Source: CAZUXY01 sp964624235
Lineage (GTDB): Bacteria > Spirochaetota > UBA4802 > UBA5368
DNA length: 60,545 nt
Assembly: GCA_964624235.1 (NCBI GenBank)
Contig: CAZUXY010000029.1
Location: 1 to 60,545, forward strand
Reading direction: 5' to 3'
The notes beneath the pieces were generated by a model. It saw only the letters and a program-made list of their open reading frames with translations. It made no database searches and was not told the DNA's origin. The translations under genes and the position numbers were made by a program. This document shows, in pieces, positions 44,316 to 53,752 of this stretch. The stretch's first letter is position 1; each line of letters opens with the position of its first letter.

Positions 44316-45506
44316 CCCCAGCAACTGCTTTATTCCCCTGAATTTGCCGCTATCGTCTTTTATATCCTTGCCGATGTACTTTCCGGTATATTTGTTCGCA
44401 AAATCCAGGATGATCCTCCCGTCTTTCGAAAGCACCAGGTAGCGCGCGCTTTTCAGAATCTTGCGGTCAATTGCTTTCTCCTCTATTGAACTTATAAAAA
44501 GGCTTATACCCAGCATTCCCACCATGTCGCCGTTTCTTTTAATAGGTACCGCCACCACGATGACCGGTTTCCCCGTGGATTTACTGATCAGTGGTTCAGA
44601 ATAGGTATTTTTACCGGTTTTAAAAACTTCTTTAAAATAATCTCTGTCGGCCACGCTCTTATAACTCCCATCGCTGAAAGGACCCATCCCATCCGGGCCG
44701 GCGGCAAAATATACCGCCACACCCTCATCCTTGATTTTTTCGAGTTCCTGAAGAAACGTGCCGATCTTTTTTAAGTCCATTGATTTAAACAGCTCGCTGC
44801 GGACATAGGCCCCCAGTTCAATATCCGCCCTGCGATATACCTGGTTCAGAAGCATGTTGGACTTATCTACGGTGGTCATTAACAGGTTTTTTGCCTTGTC
44901 GTGACTGTTGGCATACGTCAGACGGAAGATAAGAACACCGCTTAAGGCGAACACAATCATGAGTGTTGCCAACACGTTGATGAAGAATTTGGTGAACAGT
45001 CTTATGGGCTGAAAACTGATGCGGTCGGTCAAAGGGTAAAGCGCCTGTTTGAGGAATGAATAATAAAACGATGATGATACGAATCCCAGCAGAAGGGTTA
45101 TGATTCCTATGAACACCGCGATCTGCCATGAAGGAGTTGTGTCCGTTACCAGCAGTATCACGACCGCGATCAATGTGCCAATCGTAAGTATCGCCGCCAT
45201 GATCAGGCTGTTAAGCAACGGGAACTGATTCACGATCTTCTCTGTTTCGTTAATGTCCACCACTCGTTTTTCTGAGATCGCCGTAATGTGGTGTTGTACG
45301 CGATTACTGGTAATGGTGATTATCACAAATGAAATACCCAGACATGCGACAACCAGGGCGGCAACATAGTGGACTATATATATATATGCGGGAATCGCAA
45401 TTATCGCCAGCAATACCGCGGATACTGCGTAAAGCAAACCGCCGTACACATACCACCTGATTGAGTTTGATTTGATCCTGGATAAATCTGTGCCGATTGA
45501 CAGCAT
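43026..45506 (-). CDS. Methyl-accepting chemotaxis protein with multi-span N-terminus and Cache domain (copy 2)
   Basis: The ATG at 45506 has GGAGG six bases upstream and gives 826 residues, the same length as copy 1. The domain order is the same. The membrane and Cache half is clearly homologous but differs at many positions, including the sensor loop (KNTYSEPLISKSTGKPVIV versus KIAYSEPVMGKASGKAVIV), while HAMP and the signalling half are identical. This suggests two receptors with different ligands feeding one chemotaxis array. Confidence 0.92.
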   Translation of the reverse strand: MLSIGTDLSRIKSNSIRWYVYGGLLYAVSAVLLAIIAIPAYIYIVHYVAALVVACLGISFVIITITSNRVQHHITAISEKRVVDINETEKIVNQFPLLNSLIMAAILTIGTLIAVVILLVTDTTPSWQIAVFIGIITLLLGFVSSSFYYSFLKQALYPLTDRISFQPIRLFTKFFINVLATLMIVFALSGVLIFRLTYANSHDKAKNLLMTTVDKSNMLLNQVYRRADIELGAYVRSELFKSMDLKKIGTFLQELEKIKDEGVAVYFAAGPDGMGPFSDGSYKSVADRDYFKEVFKTGKNTYSEPLISKSTGKPVIVVAVPIKRNGDMVGMLGISLFISSIEEKAIDRKILKSARYLVLSKDGRIILDFANKYTGKYIGKDIKDDSGKFRGIKQLLGGNLNNRFMSLTFDGKAKYAYAQEVPAVNGYLVLLEDRDEFLEEVNIQILFVIIGLMIIIGLMVGIIMLTTKVISRPITRIIGNLQQVANGDLSVRIDDYIPDEFGELIRHLKIVLDKLRQIIHVALDSSRQLATSAEAFAATSQDLSQNAQGQAASVEQASASLEEVSSSVEMIATNTKEQSEFARETYKSMDELKRLVQEVTGYAAEALRMANTMTSEAQKGNELMQNTIKGMNSIDSSTKQISEIVKMISDVSEQVNLLSLNAAIEAARAGEHGKGFAVVADEISKLAEETAQSTRNINDLVKTGLAEVSKGKEYVDSTSKALYSIIENIRRTDEMVRKISESAKTQSEFSDKVVGDTRKVMEMADNISLSTDEQKNTNREMTSTIDQINQITQNVAASAEEIASSSEEISAQTEALNKHIEFFRIE

Positions 45507-45910
45507 CGTTAACCTCCGAATCACGTGCGGGAGTTGAAAGTAGAACTCCTTTTCAGGTACAGGGGACTACGTACCGGTATAGCATGGCAGCTAATCCAGG
45601 ATTTCCTTGTACCATTACCTTTACTCATATGATCAACAGTTTTCTTATCATGGAAACTATCGGATTAATCCGGGAAATAATTTCTTACTTAATTACAACT
45701 TAACTCAATTATTACACAATTTCCTAATTTAATCTATAAAATAATAAAGTATAATTAAGTTTTTATTTTTGTGTAACAAGTGCTGTTTGATGGCTGAATC
45801 CCTTTCTTTACCCAATTCTAATGAACGTATTTGCTTGACATTCACTGAAATATCGTATGATAATAAGTCAACATTAAAATCCATATATAAATTAAAGGGG
45901 GAATTGTTTT
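45507..45910. other. Divergent intergenic region, chemoreceptor 2 and acyl-CoA ligase
   Basis: The 404-base gap holds the ligase promoter (separate entry) and a GGAGTT/AACTCC inverted repeat (45530-45549) in the chemoreceptor leader. I see no gene. Confidence 0.4.
45835..45864 (+). promoter_or_regulatory. Candidate sigma-70-type promoter of acyl-CoA ligase gene
   Basis: TTGACA (45835-45840) and GATAAT (45859-45864) are separated by 18 bases, about 46 bases before the ATG. Confidence 0.5.
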
Positions 45911-47584
45911 ATGGAAAAGAAGTGGCTGAGTTCATACGCAAAAGGCATTAAACATACTATTGATTATGAGAAAACGGTTGTTTCAGACGCATTAAAGCGC
46001 AGTGCCGCTGAATTCCCCGACAACACTGCGCTGGTGTTCATCGACGCGAAAATCAAATACAAACAGCTCAATGATATGGTCAACCGGTTTGCCACCGCGC
46101 TTATCGATATGGGGGTCAAACCCGGTGACAAGGTGGCAATGCTCATGCCGAACATGCCCCAGATCGTTATCGCATCATACGGCGCATGGCGGGCCGGTGC
46201 CGTGGTGGTTATGAATAATCCCCTCTATACCGATCGTGAACTCGAACATCAGCTTAATAATTCAGAATCCACCGTGCTGGTTACCATGGATCTTCTTGCC
46301 CCCAGAATGATTGCGCTCAAACCTAAAACAAAGTTAAAAAAAATAGTGGTCGCCCACATTCGCGATCACCTGGGATTCCCGAAAAAACAACTGCTTCCCA
46401 TTGTGGCAAAAGACAAGCACAGGGACATCCCTCCGACCACTGACGTACACGAGTGGTCTGACGTCTTGAAGAAGTATCCCGCAAAGGATCCGGGTATAAA
46501 GGTCGATTTCGAGGGTCTCGCGAATCTGCAGTATACCGGAGGGACCACCGGCGTCAGCAAGGGCGTCATGCTTACGCACAAGAACCTTTCCTGCAATGTC
46601 CAGCAGATCATCGGATGGTTCCCGGAGTTCAAGAGAGGCGAAATGGTCGAACTTGGTGTACTCCCCTTTTTCCATTCATTCGGTCTTACCACCGTTATGA
46701 ACTATTGCATATGGATGGGAGCCACCGATGTGCTGATACCAAGGCCTGAACCTCTTGCAATTCTTGAAGCGGTACAGAAGTACAAAGTCAGTTTCTTCCC
46801 GGCGGTGCCTACCATGTATGTCGGTCTGCTCAATCACCCTAAGATATCAAAGTTTGACATATCATCTATTGAAGGCTGTTTCTCCGGTGCCGCACCTCTT
46901 CCCGTTGAAGTCATCAAGGAATTCGAGTCAAAGACCGGTGCGCAGATATGCGAAGGATACGGACTCTCTGAAACCAGTCCTGTCGCCACCATCAATCCAT
47001 GGGGCGGGAAGACCAAGAACGGCTCTATAGGTTTGCCTGTCGCCGATACTGAAATCAGAGTCGTCGACCTGGATGAAGGGACAAAGGACATGCCGGTCGG
47101 GGAACCGGGTGAAATCATCATCAAGGGACCCCAGGTTACCGGCGGCTACTATAAGATGCCCGACGAAACCTCCCTGACCGTGCGCAACGGATGGCTCTAT
47201 ACCGGAGACATCGGCAACATGGATGATGAAGGATATTTTTTCATAGTCGACAGAAAAAAGGATATGATCATAGCGGGCGGATACAACATATATCCCAGGG
47301 ACATAGATGAAGTGCTTTTCGAGCATCCGAAAATTCTGGAAGCCTGTGCAATCGGCGTTCCTGATTCGTATCGCGGCGAAACCGTTAAGGCATTTGTGGT
47401 CCTTAAAGAAGGTGAACAGCTGACCAGTACAGAGGTGATAAATTACTGCAAGGAAAAGCTGGCAAAATACAAGGTCCCCACTCAGGTGGAATTCATAAAG
47501 GAGCTTCCTAAAAGCGGGGTAGGAAAGATTTTACGCAAGGAACTTCGGGCCATGGAAATGGAGAAGCTGAAAAAGAACGCCTGA
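45911..47584 (+). CDS. fadD: Long-chain fatty acid-CoA ligase (AMP-forming)
   Basis: The 557-residue enzyme has the ANL adenylation motifs: YTGGTTGVSKG at 208-218, GYGLSETSP near 353, YTGDIG and DRKKDMIIAGGYNIYP near 440-460, and the catalytic Lys in SGVGKILRKEL near the C-terminus. It activates fatty acids to acyl-CoA. GGGG precedes the ATG. It could supply acyl-CoA for the serine-palmitoyltransferase-like enzyme or feed beta-oxidation; chain length is not readable. The symbol is by similarity. Confidence 0.88.
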   Translation: MEKKWLSSYAKGIKHTIDYEKTVVSDALKRSAAEFPDNTALVFIDAKIKYKQLNDMVNRFATALIDMGVKPGDKVAMLMPNMPQIVIASYGAWRAGAVVVMNNPLYTDRELEHQLNNSESTVLVTMDLLAPRMIALKPKTKLKKIVVAHIRDHLGFPKKQLLPIVAKDKHRDIPPTTDVHEWSDVLKKYPAKDPGIKVDFEGLANLQYTGGTTGVSKGVMLTHKNLSCNVQQIIGWFPEFKRGEMVELGVLPFFHSFGLTTVMNYCIWMGATDVLIPRPEPLAILEAVQKYKVSFFPAVPTMYVGLLNHPKISKFDISSIEGCFSGAAPLPVEVIKEFESKTGAQICEGYGLSETSPVATINPWGGKTKNGSIGLPVADTEIRVVDLDEGTKDMPVGEPGEIIIKGPQVTGGYYKMPDETSLTVRNGWLYTGDIGNMDDEGYFFIVDRKKDMIIAGGYNIYPRDIDEVLFEHPKILEACAIGVPDSYRGETVKAFVVLKEGEQLTSTEVINYCKEKLAKYKVPTQVEFIKELPKSGVGKILRKELRAMEMEKLKKNA

Positions 47585-47720
47585 TTGAAAGGGTGGGAGG
47601 GAAATTCACTCATGAAGGACTGGTGAATTGCCGGATTCACTTACCCCTTGAAACGTAGTTGTTCGGTTACATTTTACGATTTTCGGGGTCTTTGTTTTTT
47701 ATATTTGTTTTACAAATTCT

Positions 47721-48680
47721 CTACATTACCGGTCGCTGAAGTATTTCCTTCAGCGGCCGGTATTTCTTTTCCGTTAAATCGAACTCCATAACCTGACGCT
47801 CGCCGTCTCCATTGACAAAGGTCGCTTTAAATATATTGCTTACCGACGCTCCGTTTTTAAATTCGATCAGGCCGTATTCCATCATCTGCGTCAGGAATGT
47901 CCTGATAATACCGAAGGACATTTTCTGAATTCCGGTTTCTCCCTGATGTTCGTGATCATAAAGTCCCAGGTTCACGTCCGCAATTCTGTATTCACCCATA
48001 ACGGCATCGATATTAATACCCGTTTCCACACCATACATCTGCCAGAAACACACATTGTTGAAGAACTCCATAGTACCCGCCACTTCTCCTGAAAGCGGAT
48101 ATGAAAGATCGGCGAGCTTGTCCAATGCCGGATGATTAATCACCGAGAACAACGGCTGTGCAACATACTTCTTTACCCTTCCCATCTCCCTCCAGAAACC
48201 CGCTTTTGAGAAATCATGCCCTTCCAGTACTGCACCGGCCAGACCAAGTACAAAATGCGAACCGAAAAATTTCGACAGCACATCGGCATCAAGAAAAACA
48301 ATCACGGTTTCTCTTTCCGCCGGTCCGCCGTCCCTGTTCAACTCATAGAGAGTTCTCCGCATATCTGCACCTTTGCCTTTCTCTGTACCCATATCAGGAA
48401 CCACCACGTCATTACAGGGAATGATCAGGGTGCTGCTGTCGGCCTTTAAAGCCTGAATCTCGGTACGTTCCTCTTTCGATCCCTGACGCCGGTGCGAAAG
48501 CACGAAACGGTCGATTATGTTCCCCAGTTCCGATTTCAGCAGGGTGATTTTCTGGAAGATGAGGTCCGCCTCACGCTCTCCGAAGGTCGAGAAAACCACC
48601 ACTATTTTCCGTCGGTCCTTCAGCGTTCTGACCTTTTCGATGCTGTACCGTGACGATTCCAGTTGAACGATAGAACTCAT
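47721..48680 (-). CDS. Glycosyltransferase, glucosyl-3-phosphoglycerate synthase-like (GT81)
   Basis: The 319-residue protein shows the GT81-type sequence order: GKGADM near 102-107, metal motif D131-A-D133, YPLSGEVAGT near 194-203, GVETGINID at 217-225 and the C-terminal YDHEHQ at 241-246. This fits a transferase making glucosyl- or mannosyl-glycerate compounds (compatible solutes or glycolipid precursors). The N-terminus (VVVFSTFGEREADL) differs from classic members, so the donor and acceptor are uncertain. It converges with the acyl-CoA ligase gene. Confidence 0.78.
   Translation of the reverse strand: MSSIVQLESSRYSIEKVRTLKDRRKIVVVFSTFGEREADLIFQKITLLKSELGNIIDRFVLSHRRQGSKEERTEIQALKADSSTLIIPCNDVVVPDMGTEKGKGADMRRTLYELNRDGGPAERETVIVFLDADVLSKFFGSHFVLGLAGAVLEGHDFSKAGFWREMGRVKKYVAQPLFSVINHPALDKLADLSYPLSGEVAGTMEFFNNVCFWQMYGVETGINIDAVMGEYRIADVNLGLYDHEHQGETGIQKMSFGIIRTFLTQMMEYGLIEFKNGASVSNIFKATFVNGDGERQVMEFDLTEKKYRPLKEILQRPVM
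47728..47767 (+). terminator. Terminator embedded in the 3' end of the convergent glycosyltransferase gene
   Basis: A 14-bp stem with one G-U pair (47728-47741 with 47748-47761) and a 6-base loop is followed by ATTTCTTTT on the plus strand. It can end the acyl-CoA ligase transcript although it lies inside the last codons of the opposite gene. Confidence 0.6.
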
Positions 48681-48900
48681 GATGCATTATTCCCTTACGA
48701 TATATAATCAATTCTTATTTTTATAATGTAATTGTTGATACTACAAGAACTTTATTTGAACCACACAGGGGAAATTTGCTTGCCTGTATCATTTAGCAAT
48801 GTCTAAAATGCCTGATAATCGCGAATACTGACGAATTCTCAATCACTATACCGGGCACATCAGGTATGTACGCTTTAAATTCGGATTTCCGGAGAACTAT

Positions 48901-50223
48901 ATGACGAAGATCAAAATGTCGGGCAGGGACAGGATCACTCTTATTCTGCTGATTTTGATGTCGGTTTTCCTCTTTGCCGATCAGAGAATAATGTCGGCGA
49001 TATTAAAAGAACTTTCCGCTGAATACAATGTCGATGCAACCCTGCTCGGCTTTATCGGTTCAGCATTTACCCTTATAGGCGCTTTTATCAGTATACTGTT
49101 CGGTTTTTTTACCGACCGCATAAACCGTAAAAATTTACTTATAGCCACCGTTATGGTCGGTGAGATACCCTGCCTGCTGACCGGTTTTCCGGCGTTTACG
49201 CAGAGTATTGAAAGCTTTACCGTATTGAGAATCCTCACCGGTATCGGTATAGGCGGCATATATCCCATCTCGTTTTCCCTGATCTCTGATTATTTCAGGG
49301 AAGAACATCGCGCATCGGCCTCCGCATGGCTGGGAGTCGCATGGGGTATAGGCATGATGCTTGGGCCTACACTTGCGGGATTTCTGACCAATCAGTACGG
49401 ATGGCGAATCGCTTTTATTCTGGCCGCCGCTCCGAATTTTCCCACCGTGCTTGCGTTTGCTCTTTTTGCGAAAGATCCCGAAAGGGGTCGAACTGAAAAC
49501 GCTCTGGAAACCCTTATTCAGCAGGGGTATGCCTATAAACAAAAGATACAGCTGTCGGATTTCAGGATTATCCTTTCTAATAAAACAAACCTCTGGACCT
49601 TTCTGCAGGGAATTCCCGGTACGGTCCCATGGGGCATCCTGGGCTACTGGATGATAGATTTTCTCGAAAGGATACGGGGATTTTCAAAAGAGGGCGCAAC
49701 CACCATGTTTCTTGTACTGGGTGTAGGCGCTACCGTCGGAGGCATTTTTTTCGCCTGGGTAGGCGAGAAACTTTATAATCGCAAGCCCCGTTACATGCCC
49801 CTGCTTTGCGGAACCGGAGTGCTGGTGGGAATAATACCTGCATTGGCGGTGATGAATATCCCGGTACACAATCCTGCCGGCTTTCAACTTTATATGTATT
49901 ATACGCTGGCATTCATAACCGGATTCCTTGTTGCCGTTTCCGGGGGGAATGTAAAAGCAATTCTAATGAACGTCAATCGCCCGGAACACAGGGGCTCGGT
50001 TTTCGCCGTTTTCAATATTACCGACAACCTGGGCCAGGGGTTCGGGCCGGCCATAGGAGGGATAATGATGCCGCTTGGTTATCTCTTTGTTATGAATTTT
50101 TCAATTCTATGGTGGGTGCCCTGCGGTCTAATATTTTACGTTATTGCAAAATATATCACCGGCGACCGGGCCGTTCTGCAGGCATTTCTTCAGATAAGGG
50201 CAAAAGAAATGGTAAACCGGTAA
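48901..50223 (+). CDS. MFS transporter
   Basis: The 440-residue protein has twelve predicted membrane helices in two bundles with a central loop. FGFFTDRINRKNLL near residue 72 is the MFS loop 2-3 motif, and TGIGIGGIYPISFSLISDYF near 115 lies in helix 4. It resembles the Spinster-like or sugar-phosphate/organic anion branch. The substrate is unknown. GGAG precedes the ATG. It lies upstream of the CoA-disulfide reductase gene, with 104 bases between. Confidence 0.9.
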   Translation: MTKIKMSGRDRITLILLILMSVFLFADQRIMSAILKELSAEYNVDATLLGFIGSAFTLIGAFISILFGFFTDRINRKNLLIATVMVGEIPCLLTGFPAFTQSIESFTVLRILTGIGIGGIYPISFSLISDYFREEHRASASAWLGVAWGIGMMLGPTLAGFLTNQYGWRIAFILAAAPNFPTVLAFALFAKDPERGRTENALETLIQQGYAYKQKIQLSDFRIILSNKTNLWTFLQGIPGTVPWGILGYWMIDFLERIRGFSKEGATTMFLVLGVGATVGGIFFAWVGEKLYNRKPRYMPLLCGTGVLVGIIPALAVMNIPVHNPAGFQLYMYYTLAFITGFLVAVSGGNVKAILMNVNRPEHRGSVFAVFNITDNLGQGFGPAIGGIMMPLGYLFVMNFSILWWVPCGLIFYVIAKYITGDRAVLQAFLQIRAKEMVNR

Positions 50224-50327
50224 AGTGAATTCTTCATTTTAAACAATTCGACCAGCAATGTATACATTTTATAGTTTACAGAATAATTATACCATGTAAT
50301 TATGCTCATTTCCCTGGAGGTAGCATA

Positions 50328-52025
50328 ATGCCGCAGAGTGAACGATCCGATGTCGTCATTATAGGCGGAGTCGCCGCGGGACCAAAAACCGGTGCGACCC
50401 TGGCCCGCAGAGATCCTTCCGTAAGCATTACACTTTTCCAGAAAGAAGCGTACATATCCTATGGTTCATGCGGCCTTCCCTATTTCGCCTCAGGTGATGT
50501 CAACAGTTTCAGCGATCTTACGAAAACGTCGTACGGTGTTGAACGAAACACGGATTTTTTCTCTAAAACCAAGGGTTTTGAGGTGTTGCCGCTGCATGAG
50601 GTCACTGCGATAGACCGCAAGAACAAAAAAGTAACCGTGAAGGATCTTTCCTCCGGCAAAACCTTTGACCATGGATACGGCCATCTGGTAATAGCCACCG
50701 GCGCATCACCTAAAAAACCTCCTTTTCCGGTGGCCGAGAGTCCTTTAATCAGATATTTCACCAAACCTGAAGACGCCATCAATTTCAGAAAAACGGCTCA
50801 GCAGGGAAAGGTAGGTTCGGCGGCCATAATCGGCGCCGGATATATTGGCTGCGAACTGGCGGAATCCGCGGGGATATGGGGCATTGATGCAATCCTGGTT
50901 GAATGCGAACAGCATGTGCTCCCTGGAGGGATGGATCCCGAGATGGCGTTGATAGTACAGAAGGAACTTGAAAAGAACAATGTAAAAATATTTACCGGCT
51001 GCAGGGTAAAAGAGATAACCTTAAACAATGAACGACCTGAAATCAGATTTGAAGACCGTGAACCCAGGGTTGTTGATTATGTATTCATCTGCACCGGTGT
51101 CGCACCGGAGACCCGGCTTGCGCAGGATTGCGGGTTGAAAATCGGCGTTACCGGCGCGATAGAGGTGGATGAACACATGCGCACGTCAGACCCTTATATT
51201 TACGCGGGCGGCGACTGTGTGGAACTAACGCATCGTATAACCGGTAAAAAAGTATATATTCCCCTGGGGTCCCTCGCCAACCGTCACGGGCGAATCATTG
51301 CGGAAAACATTATCGGAAAAAAAAGCGCTTTCCCGGGGGTAGTTGGTACCTACCTGGTTAAGGCATGCGATAAAAACGCCGGCGGTGCCGGTCTAACGGA
51401 AAAGAAAGCCCTGGAAGCCGGTTTGCAACCTGAAAGTGTATGGGCATCCTTTCCCGATAAACCCGATTACTATCCCGAAGCGAAAGAGATCACCGTAAAA
51501 ATAGTGTATTCCAAAACAGACCTTAAACTGATCGGCATACAGGCGGTCGGCGAGGGTGATATATGCAGAAGAGTGGATGTTTTTTCAGCGATGCTGCAAC
51601 ATGGTGGCACTGTTTATGATCTGCTGGATTTTGAACATGGATACGCCCCGCCCTATTCAGAGGCCCTGGACCCGTTGCACCACTGCGCCGCACTAGCTCT
51701 GGCACAACATAATGGACTTTCACTGCTGCGACCGGTTTCCGATGCAAATTATTACCGCGGACTTGCGGACGACCCCGATACCATCTGGCTGGATATACGA
51801 GAGGCCGATCAATTCGATGAAACCGCACTCCCTTTCGGTAACGTGCGCAATATCATAAACATCCCCATGAATGACGTGCGTTCCAGATCAAAGGAACTGG
51901 ATCCGTCTAAAAAATACATACTGATATGCGGCAGAGGAGTACGATCGTATCAAACATGGGTTATTCTGAAAAATTCCGGTTTCAAGAACATTCATGCGGT
52001 TGGAGGCGGTATTGCTGTTTTATGA
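50328..52025 (+). CDS. CoA-disulfide reductase with C-terminal rhodanese domain
   Basis: The 565-residue fusion has an FAD site (VVIIGGVAAG at 9-18), redox Cys48 in SYGSCGLPYF, an NAD(P) site (AAIIGAGYIGCELAESAG near 168) and a dimerisation domain. A rhodanese domain (about 470-565) has active-site loop CGRGVRSY. The family reduces CoA disulfide, CoA persulfide or polysulfide with NAD(P)H. GGAGG lies about eight bases upstream. It sits immediately before the dsr genes, suggesting sulfane-sulfur handling linked to that pathway; this is inference. Confidence 0.9.
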   Translation: MPQSERSDVVIIGGVAAGPKTGATLARRDPSVSITLFQKEAYISYGSCGLPYFASGDVNSFSDLTKTSYGVERNTDFFSKTKGFEVLPLHEVTAIDRKNKKVTVKDLSSGKTFDHGYGHLVIATGASPKKPPFPVAESPLIRYFTKPEDAINFRKTAQQGKVGSAAIIGAGYIGCELAESAGIWGIDAILVECEQHVLPGGMDPEMALIVQKELEKNNVKIFTGCRVKEITLNNERPEIRFEDREPRVVDYVFICTGVAPETRLAQDCGLKIGVTGAIEVDEHMRTSDPYIYAGGDCVELTHRITGKKVYIPLGSLANRHGRIIAENIIGKKSAFPGVVGTYLVKACDKNAGGAGLTEKKALEAGLQPESVWASFPDKPDYYPEAKEITVKIVYSKTDLKLIGIQAVGEGDICRRVDVFSAMLQHGGTVYDLLDFEHGYAPPYSEALDPLHHCAALALAQHNGLSLLRPVSDANYYRGLADDPDTIWLDIREADQFDETALPFGNVRNIINIPMNDVRSRSKELDPSKKYILICGRGVRSYQTWVILKNSGFKNIHAVGGGIAVL

Positions 52026-52200
52026 TACACATACGTATTATTTTACTTAATGATGCCTCATCTTGTTTCTCTTCATGAAGTACATTAAATATAATATGTT
52101 TGTTTATTTTTATTGTGCATAAATCATGTTGTTTTTTTGTTGACTGATGAACGGGAAGCATTTCTATTATTGAATACATCCGACACTACTCAAAAAGCTA

Positions 52201-52683
52201 ATGCAAATAAGGGATTTTCTTACAGGCCGGAGACAGGAAATACTGAGTCGCTGGTGTGATCTCATTATTTCCTCATATCCGGAGCAAACGGCTCTTTTTC
52301 TTAAAAAAGAACGTGATCGGTTCGCCAATCCCGTCGGCGCCGCGATCGCGGCTATGGCCGTTTCGGTTCTGGATAACCTCTCGGTTGAAACAGGCCCGGA
52401 CAGCCTTCCATCCGCCGTTGATGATTTCATTAAAATACGTGCTGTCCAGGATTATCCCCCCTCCGAGGCCGTAAAGTTCATTTTGCTGTTGAAACAGGCT
52501 GTTATGGATTCGATACCCGATCCGGGAACAGATCCTGTAACTTACAAGGTATACCGTGAACTTGATTCCATGATCGACGAAGCGGCGCTTCAGGTGTTCG
52601 ACAAATACATGCAGTGCAGGGAAAAACTAAACGAAATCAGAATTCACGAGATCAAAGGGAGGAGCCAGGGAACGGCTGTCTGA
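52201..52683 (+). CDS. RsbRD N-terminal domain protein
   Basis: The 160-residue all-helical protein matches the RsbRD_N domain (globin-like, N-terminal to stressosome RsbR proteins): RRQEILSRWCDLIISSYPEQ near 10-29 and NPVGAAIAAM near 43-52. No STAS domain is attached. Such single-domain copies are, to my recollection, common just upstream of dsrMKJOP in sulfate reducers. It lies 75 bases before dsrM. No strong ribosome site precedes the ATG. It may sense redox or gas signals; unproven. Confidence 0.8.
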   Translation: MQIRDFLTGRRQEILSRWCDLIISSYPEQTALFLKKERDRFANPVGAAIAAMAVSVLDNLSVETGPDSLPSAVDDFIKIRAVQDYPPSEAVKFILLLKQAVMDSIPDPGTDPVTYKVYRELDSMIDEAALQVFDKYMQCREKLNEIRIHEIKGRSQGTAV

Positions 52684-52758
52684 TTATGATGCACGGTAGT
52701 TAAAGGTGCAATTCAAATTATTTACAAAAACGCAATGCGAATGATGAGGTAACGGCAC

Positions 52759-53751
52759 ATGAATGTTTTACTATCTCTGAGTGCGGTTTTGGTTCTGGTT
52801 TTCATATCTTACGCGGGAATAACATCCGCCAACCTGACCTTCCTTTTTGGTGCTGTAATACCCTATACTTTTTCGGTTTTATTCGTTGGCGGTATACTCT
52901 ACAGGGTGATCAAATGGGCAAAATCCCCTGTTCCTTTCAGGATCACCACGACCACGGGACAGCAGAAATCTCTGGACTGGATCCCTTCAGAGAACCTTGA
53001 AAATCCCCATAACCTGCCCGGCGTCATCGGAAGAATGCTGCTGGAGATCCTGTTCTTCCGTTCCCTGTTCAGGAACAGCCGTGTGGAGCTCTGGGACGGT
53101 CCCAGGCTGGCCTACGGATCCAGCAAGTGGCTCTGGATCGGTGCAATGGCCTTCCACTGGTCTTTTCTAATTATATTAGTGCGCCATCTCAGGTTTTTCA
53201 CCGAACCTGTACCGTCATTGATCGTGTATCTTCAGAAATTTGACGGGCTTTTTGAGGTCGGTGTTCCGGTCTATTATATAACCACAATCATCATTCTTAT
53301 ATCGCTGTCGTATCTGCTGATAAGAAGACTCTACAGCCCGCAGGTCCGTTACATTTCGCTTGCGGCGGATTACTTTCCTCTCTTCCTTTTGCTGGGTGTA
53401 ACGATCACGGGATTCCTTATGCGTCATTTCATTAAAACCGATATAGTTGCCGCCAAAAAGCTGATGATGAGCCTGTTGTTTTTTGCGCCCCAGGTCCCCA
53501 GGGAACTCGGCGTGATCTTTTACATACACCTTTTTCTGGTCTGTTGTCTGTTCGCCTATCTCCCTTTCAGCAAGCTGGCGCACATGGCAGGAGTATTCAT
53601 GTCTCCCACCCGTAATCTTGCAAACACCAACCGTATGAAACGGCATGAGAATCCCTGGAACCCGACGGTAAAGGTACATACGTACGAGGAATGGGAGGAT
53701 GAATTCAGGGACAAACTTAAATCAGCACACTATCCGTTAGAGAGGGAATAA
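52759..53751 (+). CDS. dsrM: DsrM, cytochrome b-like membrane subunit of DsrMKJOP
   Basis: The 330-residue protein has six or so membrane helices and belongs to the NarI/HdrE-like di-heme cytochrome b group. Its histidines in the membrane helices (FHWSF near 135, RHFI near 220) are candidate heme ligands. It exchanges electrons with the quinone pool and passes them to DsrK. Length and the order M-K-J-O-P, with near-zero spacing to dsrK, fix the call. GAGG precedes the ATG. Confidence 0.92.
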   Translation: MNVLLSLSAVLVLVFISYAGITSANLTFLFGAVIPYTFSVLFVGGILYRVIKWAKSPVPFRITTTTGQQKSLDWIPSENLENPHNLPGVIGRMLLEILFFRSLFRNSRVELWDGPRLAYGSSKWLWIGAMAFHWSFLIILVRHLRFFTEPVPSLIVYLQKFDGLFEVGVPVYYITTIIILISLSYLLIRRLYSPQVRYISLAADYFPLFLLLGVTITGFLMRHFIKTDIVAAKKLMMSLLFFAPQVPRELGVIFYIHLFLVCCLFAYLPFSKLAHMAGVFMSPTRNLANTNRMKRHENPWNPTVKVHTYEEWEDEFRDKLKSAHYPLERE

Positions 53752-53752
53752 C

